Assembly: GCA_025360425.1 (NCBI GenBank)
Contig: JANYCD010000032.1
Coordinates: forward strand, 1-34,333
From: Sterolibacteriaceae bacterium
GTDB lineage: Bacteria > Pseudomonadota > Gammaproteobacteria > Burkholderiales > Rhodocyclaceae
Reading direction: 5' to 3'
DNA: 34,333 nucleotides
Part shown: positions 18,020-27,458 of the stretch, one piece after another
How the letters are laid out: every line of letters starts with the position of its first letter
Numbering within the stretch: position 1 is the stretch's first letter
Notes under the pieces: generated by a model
Told to the model about the DNA's origin: nothing
Databases searched by the model: none
The model's input: the letters and a program-made list of their open reading frames with translations, nothing else
Made by a program: the position numbers and the translations under genes

Positions 18020-18998
18020 GTTCAGCATGTTCAACCAGGCACACTTGGGGGAGTGACAATTTTTTATTCCCCCGATAGACGGCCATGATCTGTTCCCTTA
18101 CCCATTTGTGAAGCGGTGAGTTAACCGTCCTGCGGTGCTGGATAAGGGTCAGGGTAAACTTGTTTTCCTTGAATTCCGGACAGAATACTGGTGCAACAAA
18201 CCTGTCCATGATGGACGAATCAAACATGTAGTCCGGCGCAAAGATGACGCCGTCGTTGCCTTGGATGACTTCCACCGCCGTCATCAACTGGGAAGTCAAG
18301 AGCACATTTGACGCGATCATTTTCTCCCTCAGCGCTCGTTCCGGCATCCGCAATGCCAAACCCTTGTGTTGCTGGAAGCTGCCCTGGTAGACAATCACGC
18401 CAGGATAGGCCATGAAGTCATCAAAACTGTTCACGCGCTTGCGTGTCAACGGGTGCCCATGGCGCACCCAGCCCGCCAGAAAGTGTGCGTCAAGCTGGGT
18501 GGTATCAAACATGTCACCGGTTTTCTGGATGACATCGATCGAGAAGTCTATTTCACCGGCCTCAAGCAACTCAAGATGATTCATCGTGGCATCGCTGACC
18601 TTGAGCAACAGTCCCGGCGATTGTGCGCGGATAATCCACATCAGATCCGGAATCAACCGCAACGCGAACATTTCCGGGATGGAAATATGCAGCACCCCAG
18701 TGACCTTTTGCGGATTGAAAGGCGGTGCGAAGACGGAATCTTCGAGCTGCTCCAGGCTTTTGTTAATGACGAGGCTCAACTCTTCCATGCGCGGAGTTGG
18801 CAGCAACCCCTGAGCCGAGCGAAGAAACAATGGGTCGCCAAAAAACACCCGCATGCGCTGCAAAGACTTGCTGACTGCCGACTGGGTCACAAAAAGGCTC
18901 TTCGCAGCGCGGGTAACGCTGCGCTGATCCATCAATGTCTGCAAAACGACCAGTTGATTCAGGTCGAGTCGCGAAAGGCGTTTCTCACTTGAGGGCAT
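18012..18998 (-). CDS. LysR-family transcriptional regulator
   Basis: This is a 328-residue LysR-type regulator. The N-terminal winged helix reads LDLNQLVVLQTLMDQRSVTRAAKSLFVTQSAVSKSLQRMR (residues 11-50, quoted here only by end points RLDLNQL and LQRMR), with the typical DPLFLRSAQGLLPTPR turn after it. The effector-binding domain follows to about residue 300. Most LysR genes are divergent from their target; this one lies directly upstream of, and overlapping, a dioxygenase gene on the same strand. A weak promoter is possible upstream: TATAGT on the minus strand at 19039-19044, 17 bp from TTTAAT at 19062-19067. The inducer is unknown. Confidence 0.93.
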   Translation of the reverse strand: MPSSEKRLSRLDLNQLVVLQTLMDQRSVTRAAKSLFVTQSAVSKSLQRMRVFFGDPLFLRSAQGLLPTPRMEELSLVINKSLEQLEDSVFAPPFNPQKVTGVLHISIPEMFALRLIPDLMWIIRAQSPGLLLKVSDATMNHLELLEAGEIDFSIDVIQKTGDMFDTTQLDAHFLAGWVRHGHPLTRKRVNSFDDFMAYPGVIVYQGSFQQHKGLALRMPERALREKMIASNVLLTSQLMTAVEVIQGNDGVIFAPDYMFDSSIMDRFVAPVFCPEFKENKFTLTLIQHRRTVNSPLHKWVREQIMAVYRGNKKLSLPQVCLVEHAEHA

Positions 18999-19200
18999 CT
19001 GGAAGTCCCGCGAATCGGCAAAGCAAATCCATATGGCTACTATAGTTCGAAAATCGGGTTAATTAAAAATTCTGTACCTTATTTTCGTGGCCGCCCAACC
19101 CATCCGGTCGATTCCCGCACGCACGGCGGGGACAGACAGTAAGGAGCGTCAAGTTTTGGCCTGGTGATTCAGCTGTCATATCTCCCGACCTCTAAAATGC
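18999..19200. other. Intergenic region upstream of lysR, with half of a repeat
   Basis: No gene is visible. The minus strand holds a possible lysR promoter (19039-19067). On the plus strand ACGGCGGGGACAG at 19123-19135 nearly copies one arm of the large hairpin at 19201-19235, suggesting a remnant of a small repeated element. Confidence 0.35.
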
Positions 19201-19235
19201 CAACGGCGGGGACCAGAATCTGGTCCCCGCCGTTG
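19201..19235 (-). terminator. Strong hairpin downstream of etfA
   Basis: CAACGGCGGGGACCAG (19201-19216) and its exact complement (19220-19235) form a 16-bp, GC-rich perfect stem with a 3-nt loop, 21 nt past the etfA stop. On the minus strand GCATTTTAG follows. The T tract is short, so it may end transcription imperfectly or protect the mRNA 3' end. Confidence 0.6.
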
Positions 19236-19256
19236 TTCCTGGGTATTACAGAACTG

Positions 19257-20186
19257 TTAAAGCGCGCCGACCAACTCCGGCACCAACTGAAACAGGTCAC
19301 CGACCAAACCATAGTCGGCAACGGCAAAAATCGGCGCATCGGCATCCTTGTTAATTGCCACAATGACTTTTGAATCCTTCATCCCGGCCAAATGCTGGAT
19401 CGCACCCGAGATTCCGATGGCCACATAAAGTTCCGGCGCAACCACCTTGCCGGTCTGCCCAACCTGCCAGTCGTTCGGCGCAAAACCCGAATCCACCGCT
19501 GCGCGCGAGGCCCCCAGTGCAGCGCCAAGTTTGTCGGCCAGAGGTTCGAGAATCTTGAAATTGTCGGCGGAGCCCATGCCGCGCCCGCCCGACACAACCA
19601 CCTTGGCGGCGGTCAGTTCCGGACGATCAGACTTGGCCAGATCGCGGCCGACAAAGCTGGAAATTCCCAGACCAGCGACGACGGTAACCGCCTCACGGGC
19701 GGCCGTGCCGCCACTTGCAGCAACCGGGTCGAAAGAGGCGATACGAACAGTGATGACTTTCTTTGCATCCAGCGACTGCACCGTCGCCATGCCGTTGCCG
19801 GCATAGATCGGACGCACGAAGGTATCGGGCGACTCGATCGATGTGATTTCGGATATCTGCTGCACATCCAGCAGGGCCGCGACCCGAGGCATGATGTTCT
19901 TGCCCGAAGCGGTGGCAGGCGCCAGCAAGTGCGTATAGGCGCCGGCGAGAGCAACCAGTTGGGCCGCAACGTTCTCGGCCAGCTCATCGGCAAACTGCGC
20001 GGCATCGGCGACGAGAACCTTGGCGACACCGCTGATTGCAGCGGCCGCATCGGCAGCGCCGCCGCAATTGCTGCCAATGACGACGACATGCACATCGCCG
20101 CCGCATTGTGCGGCAGCGGCAACGGCCTTCAAGGTCGCAGGTTTGATGCTGTTGTTATCGTGTTCGGCCAGGACAAGAATGCTCAT
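19257..20186 (-). CDS. etfA: Electron transfer flavoprotein alpha subunit
   Basis: This is a 309-residue FAD-binding subunit. It takes electrons, with EtfB, from acyl-CoA dehydrogenases and passes them to ETF-ubiquinone oxidoreductase. The C-terminal FAD domain is clear: VSGGRGMGS near residue 205, [28 protein letters not shown] (residues about 243-270, end points quoted only by GQTGKVV and HLAGM) and [10 protein letters not shown] near 280. The start at 20186 has AAGGA 8 nt upstream and gives the family [11 protein letters not shown] terminus. It follows etfB by 45 nt. Such genes fit a genome that degrades fatty or methyl-branched acids. Confidence 0.97.
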   Translation of the reverse strand: MSILVLAEHDNNSIKPATLKAVAAAAQCGGDVHVVVIGSNCGGAADAAAAISGVAKVLVADAAQFADELAENVAAQLVALAGAYTHLLAPATASGKNIMPRVAALLDVQQISEITSIESPDTFVRPIYAGNGMATVQSLDAKKVITVRIASFDPVAASGGTAAREAVTVVAGLGISSFVGRDLAKSDRPELTAAKVVVSGGRGMGSADNFKILEPLADKLGAALGASRAAVDSGFAPNDWQVGQTGKVVAPELYVAIGISGAIQHLAGMKDSKVIVAINKDADAPIFAVADYGLVGDLFQLVPELVGAL

Positions 20187-20231
20187 TTCGGAATCCTTCA
20201 AATATTGAGGTAGTCGGCGGTCGAGTACTGA

Positions 20232-20981
20232 TTAAATGACTTTGGCTTCGCTGCGCAGCTTGGCGACCAGCGTGGCCACGTCCGGCACCATCACGCCGGC
20301 AGTGCGTTTGGGCGGCTCGCTGACCTTGATCGTCTTGAGACGCGGCGTGATGTCGACGCCAAGATCCGCCACCTTGATGATCTCGAAAGGCTTCTTCTTG
20401 GCTTTCATGATGTTGGGCAGCGTCGCGTAACGCGGTTCGTTGAGGCGCAGATCGGTGGTGATAACCGCAGGCAGATTGATGCTCAAGGTTTCAAGGCCGC
20501 CGTCGACTTCGCGGGTCACCTGGGCCTTGCCGTCGGCGATAGTGACTTTGGAGGCAAAGGTGGCTTGCGGCCAGCCGAGCAATGCGGCGGTCATCTGGCC
20601 GGTCTGGTTGCTGTCGTCATCGATGGCCTGCTTGCCAGCGATGATGAGACCGGGGCCTTCCTTGTCGGCGATGGCCTTGAGTATCTTGGCAACCGCCAGC
20701 GGCTGCAATTCGGCATCGGTTTCGACCAGAATGGCCCGATCGGCGCCAATGGCCAGCGCGGTACGCAGCGTTTCCTGGCAGGCGGTCACACCACAGGAAA
20801 TAGCGATGACCTCAGTCGCGATACCCGCTTCCCTCAGGCGTACCGCCTCTTCGATGGCGATTTCATCAAAAGGATTGGCCGACATCTTGACGTTGGCCGT
20901 TTCCATGCCGGTCTGGTCGGATTTGACGCGGACCTTGACGTTGTAATCGACGACGCGTTTGACTGGAACAAGTATTTTCAT
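20232..20981 (-). CDS. etfB: Electron transfer flavoprotein beta subunit
   Basis: This is a 249-residue AMP-binding partner of EtfA. The family N terminus [19 protein letters not shown] is intact, followed by [16 protein letters not shown] near residues 37-52 and the AMP-binding loop [16 protein letters not shown] near 118-133. The start at 20981 is the conserved Met; no strong ribosome-binding site is seen. etfB is first of the two-gene unit etfB-etfA. Confidence 0.97.
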   Translation of the reverse strand: MKILVPVKRVVDYNVKVRVKSDQTGMETANVKMSANPFDEIAIEEAVRLREAGIATEVIAISCGVTACQETLRTALAIGADRAILVETDAELQPLAVAKILKAIADKEGPGLIIAGKQAIDDDSNQTGQMTAALLGWPQATFASKVTIADGKAQVTREVDGGLETLSINLPAVITTDLRLNEPRYATLPNIMKAKKKPFEIIKVADLGVDITPRLKTIKVSEPPKRTAGVMVPDVATLVAKLRSEAKVI

Positions 20982-21076
20982 GACGGTTAGCCTAAGCAAA
21001 TTGACGGCAAGTGGCTACGAATTCCAGCGCATGCTCCTGCACATCAAGTGTTGAAAGTGGGGGGAGTAACAGCAGA

Positions 21077-21093
21077 TTTTCCGTAGCGGAAAA
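21077..21093. other. Small perfect hairpin between the EamA transporter and etfB
   Basis: TTTTCCG (21077-21083) and CGGAAAA (21087-21093) pair perfectly around a 3-nt loop. It lies 52 nt past the end of the transporter gene and about 95 nt before etfB. There is no T tract after it on either strand beyond the stem itself. It might terminate the transporter transcript or lie in the etfB leader. Confidence 0.3.
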
Positions 21094-21144
21094 CCGCCCG
21101 ATATTTCCATGCGGATTCTAACATGCCGACCGCAACCGGCACAG

Positions 21145-22023
21145 TCAGCCAGTTGCCGCCTTTTGTTCCAGTTTTCCGGAAAATACGCTGGCCGTGATGA
21201 TCATCGCACCGCCAACCCATTCTTTCAGCCCCATCGCCTCGCCGGCGAGCAGCCATGAAGATATTGCTGCCACCACCAGTTCGAACAGAAAGATCACGAT
21301 GGCCTGATTGGCGGGCAGCCGCATCAGGCCGAACTGCACCACAACATTGACCACCAACAACACGATGCCAATCGCAGCCAGAATCATCCAGTCACCGTTG
21401 TCCAATCCGGAAATCGACGACATCGGTTCAAACGGCATCAATATCAGCCCGAGTCCGATGACACCGGAAAATACAGCGATGGACTTGAGTTCAATGGACA
21501 AGGCAACCGTCTTGCGAATCAGGACGTTCTGCAAGGCAAAGCACATCCCCGCCGCAAGACCAATCCATTCAGCCGAATTACCCGGCCAGGGAAACCCCAG
21601 ACGCGGATGCCACAACATGATCACGGCACCGGACAGGGAAAGGGCAATCACCTTCGCTCCATTCCTGTTGAGGTGCTCCTTGAGCAGAACCCCAGACAGG
21701 AGCACGGTCCACAGCGGCGACAGATAAAACAACAACAACACGCGCATCACTTCGCCATGCAGGATAGCCAGTACATAGCCGATGTTGCAGCCACCCGCAG
21801 CCACTGCAATGGCTGGCAGCCACCACGAAAAACGCGCGGTGCGCAGCGTCGCCTGAAATGCGATCACACCGAAAACAAAGGCCACCAGATAGGTGAGCAG
21901 GCTGGCCTGAACGCCGCCCATTCCGGCAGCCTCAATGACCCGATAGGGATACCAGATCAGCCCCCAGACGGTCGACCCGGTCAATAGCGAAGCGATCGCT
22001 ACGGTCTTCTCTCGTCCGACCAT
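21145..22023 (-). CDS. EamA/DMT-family transporter
   Basis: This is a 292-residue inner-membrane protein with about ten hydrophobic segments in two halves, the layout of drug/metabolite transporters with two EamA domains. The first half starts LLTGSTVWGLIWYPYRVIEAAG; the second half starts about residue 150 with SAEWIGLAAGMCFALQNVLIRK. Family members export amino acids, nucleosides or other small metabolites; the substrate is unknown. The ATG at 22023 has AAGGAG 11 nt upstream, somewhat far, with AGG closer. It is divergent from dapC with only 39 nt between start codons. Confidence 0.9.
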   Translation of the reverse strand: MVGREKTVAIASLLTGSTVWGLIWYPYRVIEAAGMGGVQASLLTYLVAFVFGVIAFQATLRTARFSWWLPAIAVAAGGCNIGYVLAILHGEVMRVLLLFYLSPLWTVLLSGVLLKEHLNRNGAKVIALSLSGAVIMLWHPRLGFPWPGNSAEWIGLAAGMCFALQNVLIRKTVALSIELKSIAVFSGVIGLGLILMPFEPMSSISGLDNGDWMILAAIGIVLLVVNVVVQFGLMRLPANQAIVIFLFELVVAAISSWLLAGEAMGLKEWVGGAMIITASVFSGKLEQKAATG

Positions 22024-22027
22024 CGCC

Positions 22028-22033
22028 TATAAT
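22028..22033 (+). promoter_or_regulatory. Possible -10 box for the dapC operon
   Basis: A perfect TATAAT lies 29 nt before the GTG start of dapC, inside the 39-nt gap to the divergent transporter. The -35 would fall within the transporter gene near 22005-22010 and is poor. No Shine-Dalgarno sequence precedes the GTG. Confidence 0.35.
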
Positions 22034-22062
22034 TCTCCTTTGACGCGACCCAAACCATTGCC

Positions 22063-23268
22063 GTGAATCCTCATCTTGCCCGACTGCAGCCCTACCCCTT
22101 CGAAAGATTGCGTCAATTGTTTGATGGGGTCACCCCGCCGGCACATCTCAAGGAAATCCGGCTTTCCATTGGAGAGCCTCAGCATCCAACTCCGGAATTC
22201 ATCAAACAGGCACTGATTGAGGGTCTATCCGGACTCGCGAATTATCCTAGCACGCTGGGCACGGAGGCACTGCGACTCAGCATTGCCGCCTGGGCCACCC
22301 GGCGCTATGCCATCCCGACCCTAGATCCGCTGACGCAGGTACTGCCCGTGCTGGGTTCGCGCGAGGCCTTGTTCGCTTTCGCGCAAGTTGTCGTCGATTC
22401 TTCCAGATCCGGTGCATTGGTCGCCTGCCCCAATCCGTTCTACCAAATATATGAAGGGGCGGCCTATCTCGCCGGCGCCGAACCGGTGCTTCTCGACACC
22501 CGCCCCGAAACCGATTTCGAGATGGACTTCGGTTCACTGACCAAAGAACAATGGCAGCGCGTGCAACTGGCTTATGTTTGCTCACCGGGCAACCCGACCG
22601 GCAAGGTCATGAATTTGGACGCATGGAAGACGCTATTCGAGCTATCCGACCGCCACGATTTTGTCATCGCCGCTGATGAGTGTTATTCCGAAATTTACTT
22701 CGATGAATCTGCCAGACCTCTGGGCGCGCTGGAAGCTGCGAGCAAGCTCGGACGCAGCGAATACCGCAATCTGGTGGTGTTCTCCAGCCTGTCAAAGCGC
22801 TCCAACGTACCCGGCATGCGCTCGGGTTTCGTTGCCGGCGACGCCGCGATACTGAAAAAATTTCTGCTCTACCGGACCTATCAGGGCGGCGCCATGAGCC
22901 CGGCAATCCAGCATGCCAGCGTTGCGGCCTGGAATGACGAAGCGCATGTCCGCGAAAACCGGCGTCTCTATGCCGAGAAATTTGCCCGGGTCACACCGAT
23001 TGTGGCGCCTCATTTGGAGACCCGGATCCCTGACGCCGGTTTCTATCTTTGGGCCTCGATGGCTAAATACGCGTCCATCACCGATACGGAATTCTCCCGT
23101 GAGCTGCAACGACAATATAATGTGACGGTATTGCCCGGCAGCTTTCTGGCGCGTGAGGGAGCCGCCGGCAACCCCGGAAAAAACTTTCTTCGCATCGCGC
23201 TGGTGGCCGGAGTGGACGAATGTCTGGAGGCGGCGCAGCGCATTGCCGACTTCTGCCGAAAACTGTAA
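22063..23268 (+). CDS. dapC: Succinyldiaminopimelate transaminase
   Basis: This is a 401-residue class I/II PLP-dependent aminotransferase. The PLP lysine is Lys245 in [16 protein letters not shown], and CSPGNPTG near residue 171 is the substrate/PLP-phosphate motif. DapC converts N-succinyl-2-amino-6-oxopimelate to N-succinyl-LL-diaminopimelate in lysine and peptidoglycan synthesis. Linkage to dapD and dapE makes this assignment much firmer than fold alone. It starts with GTG at 22063, giving the [18 protein letters not shown] terminus seen in the family; no ribosome-binding site is evident. dapD begins 17 nt after its stop. Confidence 0.93.
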   Translation: MNPHLARLQPYPFERLRQLFDGVTPPAHLKEIRLSIGEPQHPTPEFIKQALIEGLSGLANYPSTLGTEALRLSIAAWATRRYAIPTLDPLTQVLPVLGSREALFAFAQVVVDSSRSGALVACPNPFYQIYEGAAYLAGAEPVLLDTRPETDFEMDFGSLTKEQWQRVQLAYVCSPGNPTGKVMNLDAWKTLFELSDRHDFVIAADECYSEIYFDESARPLGALEAASKLGRSEYRNLVVFSSLSKRSNVPGMRSGFVAGDAAILKKFLLYRTYQGGAMSPAIQHASVAAWNDEAHVRENRRLYAEKFARVTPIVAPHLETRIPDAGFYLWASMAKYASITDTEFSRELQRQYNVTVLPGSFLAREGAAGNPGKNFLRIALVAGVDECLEAAQRIADFCRKL

Positions 23269-23285
23269 CCACTGGAAACGACGAC

Positions 23286-24104
23286 ATGCATGAATTGCAA
23301 AAAATAATCGAAGACGCCTGGGAAGATCGCGCCAGCCTGAAACCGGGTGAAGCGCCGGCCAAAATTGGCGAAGCCGTGGCACACATCCTTGGCGATCTCG
23401 ATGCCGGCACATTGCGCGTCGCGGAAAAAATCGACGGTCAATGGATCACTCACCAGTGGATCAAGAAAGCCGTGCTGCTCTCCTTCCGGCTTGAGGACAA
23501 TCGTTTGATGACTGACGGCGTTAGTAATTATTTCGACAAGGTACCCACCAAGTTTTCCGGCTATGACACGCATCGCTTCCAGGCCGGCGGCTTTCGCGTG
23601 GTACCGCCCGCAGTGGCGCGACGCGGCAGCTTCATCGGCAAAAATGTGGTGCTGATGCCTTCTTTCGTCAATATCGGCGCCCATGTCGACGAAGGCGCGA
23701 TGGTAGATACCTGGGCCACAGTCGGCTCCTGCGCGCAGATCGGCAAGAATGTTCATCTGTCGGGCGGCGTCGGCATCGGTGGCGTGCTCGAACCGTTGCA
23801 GGCCAACCCGACCATCATTGAGGACAATTGCTTTATCGGTGCTCGTTCCGAGGTGGTCGAAGGCGTGATTGTCGAAGAGAACTCGGTTATCTCGATGGGC
23901 GTTTTCATCGGCCAGAGCACCAAGATCTACGATCGCGCCACCGGCGAGATCATCTATGGCCGGGTACCGGCCGGCTCGGTGGTGGTCAGCGGCAACCTGC
24001 CCTCCAGCGATGGCAAGTACAGTCTCTACTGTGCGGTCATCGTCAAGAAGGTGGATGCCAAGACGCGCGCCAAGACCAGTATCAACGAACTGCTGCGCGA
24101 CTGA
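23286..24104 (+). CDS. dapD: 2,3,4,5-tetrahydropyridine-2,6-dicarboxylate N-succinyltransferase
   Basis: This is a 272-residue enzyme that succinylates tetrahydrodipicolinate with succinyl-CoA, the step before DapC. The N-terminal helical domain ([15 protein letters not shown]) is followed by the left-handed beta-helix of hexapeptide repeats from about residue 105 ([24 protein letters not shown], cited by its ends NVVLMP and VDTW). The end [10 protein letters not shown] is typical. The ATG at 23286 is chosen because the frame upstream to 23220 overlaps dapC and is not DapD-like. Confidence 0.97.
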   Translation: MHELQKIIEDAWEDRASLKPGEAPAKIGEAVAHILGDLDAGTLRVAEKIDGQWITHQWIKKAVLLSFRLEDNRLMTDGVSNYFDKVPTKFSGYDTHRFQAGGFRVVPPAVARRGSFIGKNVVLMPSFVNIGAHVDEGAMVDTWATVGSCAQIGKNVHLSGGVGIGGVLEPLQANPTIIEDNCFIGARSEVVEGVIVEENSVISMGVFIGQSTKIYDRATGEIIYGRVPAGSVVVSGNLPSSDGKYSLYCAVIVKKVDAKTRAKTSINELLRD

Positions 24105-24124
24105 CAGCGTAAAAAGGGGGCGAC

Positions 24125-25288
24125 ATGGGAACGATGGACAGACTGTTTCAACTGATGGCCGAGAAAAAAGCCTCGGACATTTTTGTTTCCGTGGGGTCGC
24201 CCATCAACATCAAGATCAACGGCACGGCCGTGCCGATCAACCAGCAGCCGATGGATGCACCGGCCATCACCGGTCTGCTCCACGAGATACTTACCGACAT
24301 CCAGTATCGGGAATACGAAGAGACGCTGGAACTGAATACCGGCTATGCGTTGCAAGGCATCGGCAATTTCCGCCTCTCGATCTTTCGCCAGAAGGGCACA
24401 CCAGCCATGGTGGTGCGTTACATCCCGGCGGAAATTCCCCGTTTTGAAACGCTGAACCTGCCCTCCATCCTGGCCGAAGTCATCATGGAAAAGCGCGGCC
24501 TGTTCCTGATGGTGGGCGCGACCGGCTCCGGCAAGTCAACCACGCTCACTTCGCTGCTGGATTTGCGCAACGAAAATAAACCGGGCCACATCCTGACGCT
24601 GGAAGATCCGATCGAGTTCATCTTCAAGAACAAGAAGTCCATCGTCAACCAGCGCGAAGTCGGCTCGGATACGCGCAGTTTTCAACTTGCCCTCAAGAAC
24701 GCCTTGCGCCAGGCGCCTGACTGCATTTTCATCGGCGAAATCCGCGACAAGGAAACCATGTCGCAGGCGGTCGCCTACGCTCAGTCGGGCCACCTGTGCC
24801 TGGCCACGCTGCACGCCAACAACAGCTACCACGCCCTGTCCCGCATCATCAGCTTCTATCCGCTCGACAATCGCCCCGCCCTGCTTGCCGACCTTGCTGT
24901 GTCGCTCAAGTGCATCGTGTCGCAGCGGCTGGTGAATACGCCCGACGGCGGCCGCACACCGGCAGTCGAAGTGATGCTGAATTCGCGTCACGTCGCCGAC
25001 CTGGTTGAAAAAGGCGACATGGTCGGTATCAAGGAATCCATGGATCAAAGCATGTCGCCCGGCTCTCAGACTTTCGAGCAGTCGCTGTTCAATCTCTATA
25101 AATCCGGCGTCATCACGCTTGAGGTCGCCACTGCCCATGCCGACTCCGCCAACAACCTACTGTACCTGATCAACAACTCCGACATGGGTGCCGGGGCGAA
25201 GAAGGAAGAGGTCAAGATCGAGGAAGGGGAAGAACAATCCGCCTCGGGCGCCACCTTCTCCGAATTCACGCTGGACATGGGCGAGTAA
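24125..25288 (+). CDS. pilU: PilU-like type IV pilus retraction ATPase
   Basis: This is a 387-residue hexameric ATPase of the PilT/PilU family. Walker A is GATGSGKST (131-139). The Asp box LTLEDPIEFIF, Walker B CIFIGEIRD and His box LCLATLHAN follow in order. The QTFEQSLFNLYKSGVI segment and the acidic, low-complexity tail (about residues 355-387, rich in Glu) favour PilU over PilT. PilU acts with PilT in pilus retraction. No pilT is adjacent; the gene lies between dapD and dapE, 20 nt after dapD and 9 nt before dapE, so it is expressed with lysine-pathway genes. A GGGGG stretch 5 nt upstream of the ATG serves as ribosome-binding site. Confidence 0.93.
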   Translation: MGTMDRLFQLMAEKKASDIFVSVGSPINIKINGTAVPINQQPMDAPAITGLLHEILTDIQYREYEETLELNTGYALQGIGNFRLSIFRQKGTPAMVVRYIPAEIPRFETLNLPSILAEVIMEKRGLFLMVGATGSGKSTTLTSLLDLRNENKPGHILTLEDPIEFIFKNKKSIVNQREVGSDTRSFQLALKNALRQAPDCIFIGEIRDKETMSQAVAYAQSGHLCLATLHANNSYHALSRIISFYPLDNRPALLADLAVSLKCIVSQRLVNTPDGGRTPAVEVMLNSRHVADLVEKGDMVGIKESMDQSMSPGSQTFEQSLFNLYKSGVITLEVATAHADSANNLLYLINNSDMGAGAKKEEVKIEEGEEQSASGATFSEFTLDMGE

Positions 25289-26425
<1,137 letters not shown>

Positions 26426-26437
26426 ACGCTCGGACCC

Positions 26438-27337
26438 ATGGACAACATGGTCGATGAACTGCATACCGTGCGCGATTGGCTGCGCTGGGCGGTCAGTCGT
26501 TTCAACGAGACCGGATTGTTCTTCGGCCATGGCTGCGATAACGCATACGATGAAGCCTCATGGCTGATTCTACATACTCTGCACTTGCCGCTCGATCGTC
26601 TCGACCCATTCCTGGATGCCCACCTGACGCACAGCGAAAGACTGGCGGTGCTCAACATCCTGCAGCAGCGCATCACACGCCGGCTCCCCGCCGCCTACCT
26701 GACCGGTGAAGCCTGGATCGGCGAGTTCCGCTTTCATGTGGATGAACGAGTGATCGTACCGCGCTCTTATTTTGCGGAACTGCTGGAAGAAGGACTGTCG
26801 CCCTGGGTCCAACAACCATCATCCATCGAGTCTGCGCTTGACCTGTGCACCGGATCCGCGTGTCTGGCCATACTCATGGCCCATACTTTCCCCGATGCAT
26901 TAATCGATGCCGTAGATCTATCAGCAGATGCACTCGCCGTCGCCGAGCGCAATGTCAGCGAATACGGCCTGCAAGATCGCGTCTCTCTGATCGAATCCGA
27001 TCTGTTCGAAAAACTCGGGAACCGCCGCTACAACTTGATCCTGTCAAATCCACCTTATGTGACCGACAAGTCAATGGCAGAACTTCCTCCCGAATATCAG
27101 TATGAACCACAACTCGCCCTGGCAGCCGGCTCGGATGGCCTCGACATCGTGCGACGCATTCTCGCAGTCGCGAAAAATCACCTGACTGACGACGGCCTGC
27201 TCATGGTGGAAGTCGGTCACAACGCCGATCTTGTCGAGGCGGCCTATCCGAACGTGCCTTTCACCTGGATAGACGCCACGGGCGGCGAAGCCAGAATATT
27301 CCTGCTGACGCGCGAGCAACTGCAATCGTATTGTTGA
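26438..27337 (+). CDS. prmB: Ribosomal protein uL3 N5-glutamine methyltransferase
   Basis: This is a 299-residue SAM-dependent methyltransferase that modifies a glutamine of ribosomal protein L3. The SAM motif is DLCTGSACLAI (135-145) and the substrate-Gln motif is NPPY (204-207). The Cys-Thr-Gly form of motif I and the long helical N-terminal domain distinguish PrmB from the related release-factor enzyme PrmC. The start may be residue 1 (26438) or the Met three codons later. It is the last gene of the dapC operon and ends before a bidirectional terminator. Confidence 0.93.
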   Translation: MDNMVDELHTVRDWLRWAVSRFNETGLFFGHGCDNAYDEASWLILHTLHLPLDRLDPFLDAHLTHSERLAVLNILQQRITRRLPAAYLTGEAWIGEFRFHVDERVIVPRSYFAELLEEGLSPWVQQPSSIESALDLCTGSACLAILMAHTFPDALIDAVDLSADALAVAERNVSEYGLQDRVSLIESDLFEKLGNRRYNLILSNPPYVTDKSMAELPPEYQYEPQLALAAGSDGLDIVRRILAVAKNHLTDDGLLMVEVGHNADLVEAAYPNVPFTWIDATGGEARIFLLTREQLQSYC

Positions 27338-27380
27338 TTGCAAAGGCCCGCCATGCAACATGGCATCCATCGAGCAGATA

Positions 27381-27413
27381 ACAAAAGGCCCGACTCGGCG
27401 TCGGGCCTTTTGT
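27381..27413. terminator. Bidirectional intrinsic terminator
   Basis: ACAAAAGGCCCGAC (27381-27394) and its exact complement (27400-27413) form a 14-bp stem with a 5-nt loop. The A-rich left end and T-rich right end supply the U tract in both directions. It separates the convergent prmB and phosphotransferase genes. Confidence 0.93.
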
Positions 27414-27458
27414 GTTCACCGTAAAACCCGGCCCGTCAGTGTCTGCCGATCCAGTCAG

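Noticed and set aside
19164-19373. Small plus-strand open frame across the hairpin near etfA
   Set aside because: It runs through the perfect inverted repeat and antisense into etfA, with no supporting start signal.
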